Below, in pieces: positions 46,379-54,564 of a stretch of DNA of 64,000 nt. Both the position numbers and the translations under genes were made by a program. Where the stretch lies: contig NZ_CP104467.1 in the NCBI RefSeq assembly GCF_025369935.1, positions 4,843,001 through 4,907,000 of the forward strand, in the 5' to 3' direction. Source of the DNA: Paenibacillus andongensis. Lineage in GTDB: Bacteria > Bacillota > Bacilli > Paenibacillales > NBRC-103111. The stretch's first letter is position 1. Every line of letters starts with the position of its first letter. The notes beneath the pieces were generated by a model that saw only the letters and a list, made by a program, of their open reading frames with translations, was not told the DNA's origin and did no database searches.

Positions 46379-47290
46379 CTACAAATATACCTCTAAACCG
46401 GATTCACGACTTTCGTTAGCCGCTTCCAAGAATCTTATAATCTGCAGTGTCTCATCCATGTCAATATCAGGTGTCCCTGATACAAACATGCTCATAATTT
46501 TCTCCATTAAGCTGGCATAATAAGGTTTCGGATGTCGATACACATCAATAAATTGCGTTTTGGTTTCCCTATGCAGCAGTGCGCCAAATTCGGAGTTGCC
46601 TTTGCGATTGCCGCGAATCGTACCGATGATACCATTTTCCCAGACACCGGTAATGAGATCATGGTCATCAGTTGTAACAGCCGAGACCTTCACACAACCT
46701 TTGCCCAGTGTTTTAAAAAGCATCTCTGCCGTATGCACGCCATACCAGTATAGCCCCGGCTGTGTGAGTTGCATAGCTAGCGGACCATAGCAGTCCATGC
46801 CGATAATGCTGCCGCTTTCAGATTCCAGTAACGCCTCCGTCAATGCTTCGGCATAACGAAGCGAAGAACAGCTCATCATCGGTATGCGATGCAGCTGGGC
46901 CAATTCCACGATAGCCTTCGCATCGGAGGAAGAAAGAGCCATTGGCTTATCGATGAAAATCGGTTTGCGATAAGCCGCAATGCGTCGAAACAGCTCGAGA
47001 TGAACCCGCCCGTCGACCGACACCATCAGAATAGCATCGCAAGCCTCAGCCACCGCTTCCGGCGAATCAACAATTTTCACACCATACTTGTCGCGAACTT
47101 GCTCCGTAAACCCTTCAACTCGTGAATAACTCATCTCGAAGTCGGCTGAACCGCCTGGATAAGCAACCGTCACTTCCCCGCCGGGCACATAATAAGCATG
47201 ATTCTTATCGTTTAACAATTGCGTAAATGTGGGAGCATGCGATGAATCGAGTCCTATCATACCAATTCGAATCGGTTTACCAGACATCAT
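46379..47290 (-). CDS. Gfo/Idh/MocA-like dehydrogenase, diverged
   Basis: About 303 residues. IRIGMIGLDSSHAPTFTQLLND is a Rossmann start with GLDSSH instead of the usual GxGxxG; EKP is replaced by FIDKPMALSSSDA (DKP); the active-site region LYWYGVHTAEMLFKTLG has GVHxxE. This is a distinct subgroup in which the second conserved Asp is Glu. Start set to ATG 47290, with GGAGG 8 nt upstream. Third gene of the operon. Confidence 0.8.
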   Translation of the reverse strand: MMSGKPIRIGMIGLDSSHAPTFTQLLNDKNHAYYVPGGEVTVAYPGGSADFEMSYSRVEGFTEQVRDKYGVKIVDSPEAVAEACDAILMVSVDGRVHLELFRRIAAYRKPIFIDKPMALSSSDAKAIVELAQLHRIPMMSCSSLRYAEALTEALLESESGSIIGMDCYGPLAMQLTQPGLYWYGVHTAEMLFKTLGKGCVKVSAVTTDDHDLITGVWENGIIGTIRGNRKGNSEFGALLHRETKTQFIDVYRHPKPYYASLMEKIMSMFVSGTPDIDMDETLQIIRFLEAANESRESGLEVYL

Positions 47291-47312
47291 CCGTAAATCC
47301 TCCATTCCACAA

Positions 47313-48383
47313 TCAATCTGCTAACCATTCAGATAAGTGCTTCTTAACAAATTCATCGTCGTTCAAGCTCGGATAATTGCGATAGACGCGGTCAATTTCC
47401 TCCATTTGTCCGTTAGAGAGCCCTTCTTCGGGATTTAAACACCAACGTCCTTCCAAAAGACCTTGTCTCCTAAGCACCTCATGAATCCCGGCTATACAGC
47501 CCGCAAATCCATTCGCTGTGTCGAAAAATGCCGCATTAGAGTCCGTTACTTCAATATTGCGCGTCAACCAGTGGGAACTTAGACTTTCATCGTTTCGTAC
47601 AAGTTTGATGGCATCCAAGAGTTCAACAGCCTTTTGCGTCCAAACAGACCAATGACCCAACAAACCGCCCACTATTTTTTTCTCAACCTTGTTTCCGTTA
47701 ACGACAAAATGGTATGTGGTCAGCAGATCATTCACAATATTATCGTCATTGCCTGTATACAGAGCGATTTCATCTCTTCGCTCAGAATTACATACAGCAC
47801 GCACGACATCGATCGTTTGATAACGGTTAAACGGTGCCATTTTGATTCCCGCCACGCCGGAAATGTTCGCAAATTCTTTCCAGAAATCGTAGCTTAGTAC
47901 TCTCCCACCGACGGAAGGCTGTAGGTAAAAGCCGAATACCGGAATGATCTCCGCGATTTTGGCAATTCGCTTCAGTAAGTCATTCTCTGTCCAGCTCTGA
48001 AGTCCTCCCATGCTGACTAGACCGAGATCATATCCGAGACCCACTGCTGTTTCCGCTTCATAAACGGCTTGCTCGGTTGGGCCGCATATGCCGGCTACTT
48101 GAAGGAAAGGTCTGTTTAACTTGGCATTCTTCACTTCTTCGGATGCTAATTTCAGTACCTTTTCGAAAAGATTATGCTCCTTGTCCCTGATCTCAAACTG
48201 TGTCGTATGCACAGCAACTGCGATGCCGCCAGTTCCTGAAGCCATATAATAACGTGTCAAGGCTCTTTGCCTGCGTTCGTCCATTTCTCTTGCAGCGTTT
48301 AACGCAAGCGGATGTGCGGGAATAACCTGACCTTCGTGCAGCGCTCTGTATTTTTCCGGAGTAAGTGGTTTGAATATACTCAT
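47313..48383 (-). CDS. DapA-family (dihydrodipicolinate synthase-like) aldolase/lyase
   Basis: 356 residues, longer than the usual 290-300. TIM barrel with probable Schiff-base Lys in GVAGIKMAPFNRYQ; the Tyr partner is probably in FGFYLQPSVGG. N-terminal VIPAHPLALNAAREMDERRQRALTRYYMASG (read in parts) replaces the usual GTTGE region with GTGGIAVAVHTTQF. Class I aldolases of this family split or form 2-keto acids, so a keto-deoxy sugar acid is a reasonable substrate (inference). Second gene of the operon, 2 bp after the epimerase stop. Confidence 0.82.
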   Translation of the reverse strand: MSIFKPLTPEKYRALHEGQVIPAHPLALNAAREMDERRQRALTRYYMASGTGGIAVAVHTTQFEIRDKEHNLFEKVLKLASEEVKNAKLNRPFLQVAGICGPTEQAVYEAETAVGLGYDLGLVSMGGLQSWTENDLLKRIAKIAEIIPVFGFYLQPSVGGRVLSYDFWKEFANISGVAGIKMAPFNRYQTIDVVRAVCNSERRDEIALYTGNDDNIVNDLLTTYHFVVNGNKVEKKIVGGLLGHWSVWTQKAVELLDAIKLVRNDESLSSHWLTRNIEVTDSNAAFFDTANGFAGCIAGIHEVLRRQGLLEGRWCLNPEEGLSNGQMEEIDRVYRNYPSLNDDEFVKKHLSEWLAD

Positions 48384-48385
48384 CT

Positions 48386-49402
48386 TTAATATTTCCCCTC
48401 CCGCTCTTGGAAATGGGTTGGTTTATTCCAAGTGTGACCATCAGCCAAACACCACTCGGCAGTCCATTCAATCATTTGCTGCATGGAAACTTGAGGATAA
48501 CCGAACAACTGATGGGCTTTTGCAGAATTGCTCAATAAAGCTGTAGGCGATTCTTCACCTACAAAGATAGGTTCTACACCAAATCTTTGGCCAAACATAT
48601 TTGCCGCCCAACGCATCGATAACGTTTCAGGACCGGATACATTTAAGAAGTTAGGCGGGGAACTGGCAATATTCAAAGAACGAATAGCCATTTCATTCGC
48701 ATCCCCCTGCCAAATACAGTTCACATTGCCCATGGTGATGTTGATAGGTTTCCCTGCTTTAACTGATTTCGCTATTTCCAAAAGCACGCCATAGCGCAAA
48801 TCCACCGCATAATTCAGTCTGAAAATGGTCAATGGCGTATTATACTTACGGGAAAAATGCTCAAAAATTCGCTCACGACCTAAACAAGATTGACCATACT
48901 CTCCGATCGGGCCTGTCGCCGTATCTTCTGTAGCTCCTCCATGAGCAACCGGTGTGAATGGGTACACATTCCCTGTAGAAAAAGCGACAATTCGAGAGTT
49001 TTTATATTTTTCCGCAACACGTCCAGGGAGGTAAGCATTCATTGCCCATGTAAAATGTTCATTCCCCATCGTGCCAAATTTATTTCCCGCCATATAAATC
49101 ACATTCTTCACATCAGGCAGCTGCTGAAGCTGTTGATCGTTCAATAAATCAACAGAAATCGTTTCAACACCGTCTCCTTCCAGTTCTTGTTTTAAGCCTT
49201 CGGAAGAGAACCGCGAAGCGCCGATCACCTTTTTATTTACACCGGCTTCTTTGATCGCGTTCATGGCTAACCTAGCCAAACTAGGTCCCATCTTACCGCC
49301 AATACCAAGTAACAGAATATCCCCATCGAGTGCTGCAATATCATTGATTAAAGCGGACGAAGGCTGAGCTAGCTTTGTTTCTAAGTCGTGGATTGTTTTC
49401 AT
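48386..49402 (-). CDS. NAD-dependent epimerase/dehydratase (extended SDR)
   Basis: 338 residues. Rossmann loop ILLLGIGGKMGPSLARLA (GxGGxxG form); VIYMAGNKFGTMG; FSTGNVYPFTP aligned with the Ser-Tyr-Lys region, and GEYGQSCLGRERIFEHF where YxxxK would be: YGQSC has Cys in place of Lys, so the catalytic Lys looks replaced. First gene of the operon; ATG follows GAGAGGAG. Its promoter carries the shared palindrome at 49457-49477. Confidence 0.82.
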   Translation of the reverse strand: MKTIHDLETKLAQPSSALINDIAALDGDILLLGIGGKMGPSLARLAMNAIKEAGVNKKVIGASRFSSEGLKQELEGDGVETISVDLLNDQQLQQLPDVKNVIYMAGNKFGTMGNEHFTWAMNAYLPGRVAEKYKNSRIVAFSTGNVYPFTPVAHGGATEDTATGPIGEYGQSCLGRERIFEHFSRKYNTPLTIFRLNYAVDLRYGVLLEIAKSVKAGKPINITMGNVNCIWQGDANEMAIRSLNIASSPPNFLNVSGPETLSMRWAANMFGQRFGVEPIFVGEESPTALLSNSAKAHQLFGYPQVSMQQMIEWTAEWCLADGHTWNKPTHFQEREGKY

Positions 49403-49437
49403 GTCGTTCTCCTCTCGATTTTCAAGTCTACATCCCT

Positions 49438-49477
49438 ATTTTAATGAGCCGATACATTAAAAGACAAGTCTTTAAAA
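49438..49477 (-). promoter_or_regulatory. promoter and operator of the 45357-49402 operon
   Basis: Minus strand: -35 TTGTCT (49462-49467), 18-bp spacer, -10 TAAAAT (49438-49443). The palindrome with arms around TTAAAAGAC and GTCTTTAAAA (49457-49477) covers the -35. The same arrangement stands before the GH2 gene at 54298-54336. Confidence 0.65.
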
Positions 49478-49525
49478 TGTCTATAAATAAACAGAGGGAT
49501 AGGACGAATCCCTTTCCATCTCACC

Positions 49526-50911
49526 TTAGTTGTTCATGCTTTCATCCAGAAACGCAAACTCGAAAATTTGCCGTGGACGGCCTTTCGGCATTTTCTCCAT
49601 ACCGCTTGTCCGGACTAAACCTGTATCCGACCATTCGAGCAGTAATCGATGGGTGCTTCTAACCGTAATATTGAGCAGCAAAGCTAATTCTTGAACGTTA
49701 TACTCTTTCTTGCCGGTACGGGCATAGGTGACAAGCAGCCTGCTTAAGTAAGGAGAAGTCATATTGGCGTTCTCTGCTTTTTTAATAAAGTCAGGATTCA
49801 CCAATTCCAAATCTTTCACCTGGGCATCCACCATCTCCAAAGGTCCAAGTATGCCTCTGTCCTCTCTAACGATAAAGCATGAGTTGCCGCTCGCTTCCTT
49901 GGATTTCCGCAAGGCCGATCTTGCATTCGAGCCCGCTTCATTGGCCGTTCTGCCGAATCCAACACCAATACTTAACGTTAACTGATAGGATCTATAGATT
50001 TCTGATGCCAGAGGAACTCTTTTGTATCCAGCCGTTTCTTGTTCAAATATCCCCCTGGTTGTAAAAAATAAATATTCATCTCCTCCCAGATGCGTGAGAT
50101 GACCTCGTAAAGAGTCCACATAATCCAGCAAAATTCGGTGAATATTGAGCTTCAGCTTTTGAATTTCATGCTCCGAGTTATGGCGATCGACGATTTTGCC
50201 AAAGCCATCCACATTAATCAAACCAACTACGATCTGTGATTCCTTACTTTTTCTTGCATCCGTCGATAGAAGCGCTCTCTCTAGAGCAACAACGATGTCC
50301 TGCGTGGTTGGTACCATCCATTCATTGAGGATACCTATATCATTTAATTCTGCCGAAATGGAATGGATTCCAGTGAGCGCTCCCGAGGTCAAACCTTTGT
50401 TAAAACAATCTTTATGGAACTCCAACAGTTGTTCCCTTGTCGGGTTGCTGGCCTCTTCATAGCAAATGATTTGCAAATCTTGTTCATCGATTTCTTCCAA
50501 AAATCGTTTTACCATGATCGGAGTTACCGTATCTACACTTATGGCATTTCCAACAATTTGATAATTACCATTTACCTTGGCAAGCTTTTTTTGGATGTTG
50601 TAAAAAGCCTTATATAGTCCGGTCTCGTTATACCTCACGTAATGAACAGGTACGACCGATTTCACTTTCTCCAGCACTTTTCGGTAAGGGACAGGACCGC
50701 ATAATAACAAAACTTCGACTTCATTCTTTATTTCATCGGATAAATTTGGTGTTTCCATTTCATTCTTTGAATACCTAACAACGGGTTCAAACGTGGGGAA
50801 ATTTTTGATGACTTTGAGTATCTTAGACACCGTTTCCTTAGGTCCGACAATGCCAATCTTTACCCCAGCACTCGCATCGTTCTGACCTATTATTTTTCCT
50901 AAAGTATCAAT
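49526..50911 (-). CDS. one-component regulator: sensor-like N-terminus, GGDEY cyclase-like domain, C-terminal winged helix; probable ATT start
   Basis: 461 residues from ATT 50911 (434 from GTG 50830). Residues 12-200 have the two-lobed layout of sensor domains: KIGIVGPKETVSKILKV, VEVLLLCGPVPYRKVLEKV, QIVGNAISVDTVTPIMVKRF (PrpR-N-like). Residues 215-345 resemble a nucleotidyl cyclase: GLINVDGFGKI, HLGGDEYLFF, TLSIGVGFGRTANEA. Residues 375-450 are a winged helix (YNVQELALLLNITVRSTHRLL). It should bind a ligand or nucleotide and regulate the flanking operon and GH2 gene. The upstream extension is in frame, fits the fold, and ATT has GAGGG 7 nt before it; TTG in the same place is out of frame. 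Confidence 0.75.
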   Translation of the reverse strand: MDTLGKIIGQNDASAGVKIGIVGPKETVSKILKVIKNFPTFEPVVRYSKNEMETPNLSDEIKNEVEVLLLCGPVPYRKVLEKVKSVVPVHYVRYNETGLYKAFYNIQKKLAKVNGNYQIVGNAISVDTVTPIMVKRFLEEIDEQDLQIICYEEASNPTREQLLEFHKDCFNKGLTSGALTGIHSISAELNDIGILNEWMVPTTQDIVVALERALLSTDARKSKESQIVVGLINVDGFGKIVDRHNSEHEIQKLKLNIHRILLDYVDSLRGHLTHLGGDEYLFFTTRGIFEQETAGYKRVPLASEIYRSYQLTLSIGVGFGRTANEAGSNARSALRKSKEASGNSCFIVREDRGILGPLEMVDAQVKDLELVNPDFIKKAENANMTSPYLSRLLVTYARTGKKEYNVQELALLLNITVRSTHRLLLEWSDTGLVRTSGMEKMPKGRPRQIFEFAFLDESMNN

Positions 50912-50930
50912 GGGAGATCCCTCGCTTTAA

Positions 50931-51406
50931 TTTTCAATTGTTTCAATATATTTGAAGTAGGCTGTCGATTCCTACATTATGACCTCTACCCACTAGTTAA
51001 CATAACTCCAAAATTGATTTTAGAGCCATACAGCTCTCATGAGGGCAGATTGGCTGTGGTGCATACTAATGTTGCATTTTCTACAACAATTCACACGACA
51101 AAAGGCTATTTCACAATTTGAAGTTGCAGTTCGTACAACAATTCGGGCCCATTTGATGCGAAATCTCCTAGGCCCCAATTGTTGTACATAATGCAACAAT
51201 GAAGTGACAGGGGCGGGAAACAGGCAGCTATTGTTGTACTTTCTGCAACATCATTCGAAAGAGAGTAGGGATAGTAGATGAACCCAAAACAACCCTGCGC
51301 GAAAGCTCTGTGCGCAAGGCCGTAGGATGCCCAAACTCAACTTAACTATAACGCAGAAAGGCCTCTGCCTTCAAGCAAGGTAGCCTTGCCGAATGAGTTA
51401 GGCAGA
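50931..51406. other. gene-free region with a four-copy repeat
   Basis: No gene seen. Contains the GTTGCA...TACAACAATT repeat (51069-51252) and, at about 51350-51395, weak self-complementary stretches near the end of the GH2 gene that might terminate it. Confidence 0.55.
51069..51252. repeat. GTTGCA-TACAACAATT repeat, two direct plus two inverted copies
   Basis: Direct copies at 51069-51092 and 51122-51144; inverted copies at 51177-51200 and 51230-51252 (AATTGTTGTAC...TGCAACA). Each unit is itself partly self-complementary (TTGCA/TGCAA, TTGTAC/GTACAA). Confidence 0.8.
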
Positions 51407-54262
51407 TTACATCTCTTTCCCGAATACTTTCACTACATAAAAACTGGCTAGTCCTTTGGATACATCGCTCACAACAATTCGCACGTACCGGATTCCTGTT
51501 TCATGAAATTCATCCATGCCCATTTCTTGTCCCGTTTGTCTTTGAGAAGCCACTACTTTCCAATGGACATCATCAGATGAAACTTCGACTTGATAGTCAT
51601 ACTCTGTATTATCACTTTCCCAATAGATCTTACAGCCATCCAATTCATAGACCCCCTCAAGATCTACCTTCCACCACACCGGCAGGTCATTATTTCCAGC
51701 ACTCCAACGCTCGCTCCATCGATCAGCCATGATATTGCTTGTTGCTTGGCTAGCACTGCATCCAGGAAGCTCAGAGCTGGCTTTCGCCGGTTTATTGATC
51801 GCAACATCCGTCCAGTGCTCCCAATATCTTGATGATGGTGGCGAAAAGTAAGGAATCCGATCTACTTCATATTCCGGTTTTCGAGCTGGCGGTATTTGTG
51901 ATTTTCCCGGTACAAATGGCTCAGAGATGGGCTTCGATATGATTTCTACGGTCGCAGGTTTCAATCCATCTGACTCCGCAAGCAGTGTGATTAGGCCAGG
52001 TTCCTTCGTCGCACGAATGAGAACTCCGATGGCTCCCGCTTCTGCTTCTACGGGGTTAGACCCCACTCTGCTATCTCCATCACCGACAATTTCTGCCGGC
52101 CCAGTCAACTGGAATGCGATCTTATTGTAGGCATCCGGAACTACGGTTCCATTAGCATCTCGCACATACACATGAACCATGATTAAATCAGAACCATCCG
52201 CTTTCAGATCAATACCGCAATCATCCACAGATAATGATAAATAATCCGGAGTCCCCGGTGTCATGACGGCATGCGTTGCTACAATAACATCGTCAACAAT
52301 CGCTTCAGCCATTAATGTTCCCGACTCCCATTCTACCCCTTCGAAAATGAAAGGTGCATGCGGCATACTGCTATAGCTTGCATCTGGTTTCTTAACACCC
52401 AGAAGCCTTCCGTTCAGATAGAGCCTGATTCTTTCACAGTTGCAATATATCGTAATATCCCTAGTTGAAGTCGCTGTCCAATCATTAGCAATGAATACCA
52501 TTGGCGTTGTACGAATACCCGATATTTGTAAATGAGGTTCACTTTGGCTTTGAAATAAATAATAGCTATATTTGGGTAAACGATATAAATCCAGTGCACC
52601 ACAGGCAGCTATATTATCGTAGTATCCCCTGTTCGTATCGATACCAGTCCACAGCGCTCCCCCGCTAAGTCCACTGGTAGATAGAATATTATTTAAAATG
52701 TCGGTGCGCTCTTTCGAAGACTGCAGCATGCCAGACTCGCCGCCTGGGTAGAAATCTCTTGTTCCTCTTGAACATCTGAGATGCGTATGCCTTGGACCCG
52801 CCTGCTCCAAATAATGGTCCCCCCATTCTCTGATGAAAGATCCCTGATTTTCACGAAGTGCTGCTCCGTAAACGACATCATAGTCGATGGCTGCAATTCT
52901 ATAATTGTCACAGGCTGCATAGCATTGATCACCTGGATATTCGGCATGGGTGACCTCTAGGGCTGTTCGTGTATATTGTTCACTATAATCGGTTTCATTC
53001 AAGATAGGCTCCCACAATACGACACTAGGGCGATTCCTATGATAACGAATCATTTCTCGTATATCTTGATAGGATCTTTCTTTAAACGTATCGTTATCCC
53101 TGAACCACTGCCATCCAGGAGTCGGCACAATACACATCAGGCCTAATTCATCACAGGCGTCCATGAAAGCCGGAGATTGCGGATAGTGTCCAGTACGAAT
53201 GATTGTAAATCCGCCTTCTCTAAGCTTGATCGCATCTCTTCTATGCAGAGAATCCGATAGGGCATCTCCCACATAGACATATTCCTGATGTCGGTTGGCT
53301 CCGATTAATTTCATTAATTTCCCGTTGATATGAAAGCCTTCCCCATCAAATCGGATGTGGCGAATTCCTATTCTTGATTCATAAGCATCTACAACTACAT
53401 CATTATCATAAACAACCGTGTATACCGTATATAGGTAGGGATGATCCGGGTGCCAAAGCTTGGGCTCTGATACTGTAACGCTCTGAGTAAATGTATGATC
53501 CTTCTGTTGATCAATGTTGTGTAAACTGGATGTTGCCTTACTAACTACTTCATTATTGTCATTTACTAAATAGTGGGACACTGAACAAGCTTTGGCGATA
53601 TCATATTCATTACTAATATGTGTTTGTATATTTACTTGAGCTTTAAGTGAACTTACATCAGAGTACGTGATGAATAGGCCGCCACCTGCTTGTTGATTCG
53701 CATAAATAGCATCTGTGATATGCAATTTATCCGTCGTATGCAGCCATACATTCCGATAGAGTCCGCCATAATAGCAAAAATCCAATTCACCCTGAGGTTT
53801 ACCTGGTGGAACATCCGGCATATCGGAGTTGTCTAGCTTCACCACAATCACATGATCCGTTTCTCCATCAGCCGTAACATAATCCGTAATATCTATTGTA
53901 AATGGCAGGTAACCGCCGTAATGTGTCAAAAGATGTTTCCCGTTCAACCATACATCTGCTGAATGCTTCGCACCTTCGAATTCTACAAATATTTTTTGAC
54001 CGTTATAAGTCTTATCCACATAAAAGTGTCTCCGATACCAGGAGATGCCCAAATAGTTCAAACCTCCACTGCAGTGGGCAGGTTCTACCCTCACAGTGTG
54101 AGGAAGGTGAACAATCTCCCATGCGGAGTCATCAAAATTAGCCGCTTCTGAACCTCGTATATCCCCCCTAAAAAAACGCCAATCCTGATTAAAGCTTAAT
54201 TTATTGCGATGAACGCCTTTTTTAAGTACATGGATGATACCTAATTCGTCTATTGTATTCAT
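51407..54262 (-). CDS. GH2-family glycoside hydrolase with C-terminal discoidin-like module
   Basis: 951 residues, no signal peptide: cytosolic. N-terminal jelly roll (about 20-185: FNQDWRFFRGD, HYGGYLPFTIDITDYV), Ig-like domain, then TIM barrel with RIGIRHIRFDGEGFHINGK, GANRHQEY, IRTGHYPQSPAFMDACDELGLM (in parts), VLWEPILNETDYS (acid/base Glu near 422) and SFIREWGDHY (likely nucleophile Glu near 479). Ig-like modules follow, and a C-terminal F5/8C-like domain (about 820-951). Likely beta-galactosidase or beta-glucuronidase-like. Same palindrome/promoter design as the neighbouring operon, so part of one pathway. Confidence 0.9.
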   Translation of the reverse strand: MNTIDELGIIHVLKKGVHRNKLSFNQDWRFFRGDIRGSEAANFDDSAWEIVHLPHTVRVEPAHCSGGLNYLGISWYRRHFYVDKTYNGQKIFVEFEGAKHSADVWLNGKHLLTHYGGYLPFTIDITDYVTADGETDHVIVVKLDNSDMPDVPPGKPQGELDFCYYGGLYRNVWLHTTDKLHITDAIYANQQAGGGLFITYSDVSSLKAQVNIQTHISNEYDIAKACSVSHYLVNDNNEVVSKATSSLHNIDQQKDHTFTQSVTVSEPKLWHPDHPYLYTVYTVVYDNDVVVDAYESRIGIRHIRFDGEGFHINGKLMKLIGANRHQEYVYVGDALSDSLHRRDAIKLREGGFTIIRTGHYPQSPAFMDACDELGLMCIVPTPGWQWFRDNDTFKERSYQDIREMIRYHRNRPSVVLWEPILNETDYSEQYTRTALEVTHAEYPGDQCYAACDNYRIAAIDYDVVYGAALRENQGSFIREWGDHYLEQAGPRHTHLRCSRGTRDFYPGGESGMLQSSKERTDILNNILSTSGLSGGALWTGIDTNRGYYDNIAACGALDLYRLPKYSYYLFQSQSEPHLQISGIRTTPMVFIANDWTATSTRDITIYCNCERIRLYLNGRLLGVKKPDASYSSMPHAPFIFEGVEWESGTLMAEAIVDDVIVATHAVMTPGTPDYLSLSVDDCGIDLKADGSDLIMVHVYVRDANGTVVPDAYNKIAFQLTGPAEIVGDGDSRVGSNPVEAEAGAIGVLIRATKEPGLITLLAESDGLKPATVEIISKPISEPFVPGKSQIPPARKPEYEVDRIPYFSPPSSRYWEHWTDVAINKPAKASSELPGCSASQATSNIMADRWSERWSAGNNDLPVWWKVDLEGVYELDGCKIYWESDNTEYDYQVEVSSDDVHWKVVASQRQTGQEMGMDEFHETGIRYVRIVVSDVSKGLASFYVVKVFGKEM

Positions 54263-54297
54263 GTCATACTCCTCTCTACTTACATGTCTATTCGTTA

Positions 54298-54336
54298 ATT
54301 TTAAAGAGTAGTTTCTTTAAAGACAAGTCTTTAAAG
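54298..54336 (-). promoter_or_regulatory. promoter and operator of the GH2 gene
   Basis: Minus strand -35 TTGTCT (54321-54326), 17-bp spacer, -10 TAAAAT (54298-54303). A palindrome with 10-bp perfect arms CTTTAAAGAC and GTCTTTAAAG around AA (54315-54336) covers the -35. Extra half-sites (TTTAAAGAG at 54299-54308, GTCTTTATA at 54338-54346) flank it. Confidence 0.7.
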
Positions 54337-54380
54337 AGTCTTTATATGAGGTGAGGATACATACGGATACATGACAAATA

Positions 54381-54551
54381 AGCTCGGAAAACGAGCTTAA
54401 TCTGTATCGCACGAAAAAATAAGGGGTAAGCTCGCTTACCCCAAACCCTATAGATTCTTATGAAGACAAAGTCCCGCTTCAAAGTACATTGGAAACAGGA
54501 CTTCATCGTTGACTGCTGTAAACCGTCATGAAAAACTCAACATGACGGCTC
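54381..54551. other. hairpin-rich gap after the response-regulator gene
   Basis: Three stems: TAAGCTCG/CGAGCTTA (54380-54400), the terminator at 54414-54442, and CCGTCATG/CATGACGG (54526-54551). Together they may stop or protect the 3' end of the regulator transcript; no gene seen. Confidence 0.5.
54414..54442 (-). terminator. terminator of the transporter/two-component operon
   Basis: Perfect 9-bp stem GGGGTAAGC / GCTTACCCC with 2-nt centre, followed on the minus strand by TTATTTTTTC. Confidence 0.8.
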
Positions 54552-54564
54552 GTATCCTTCAATC

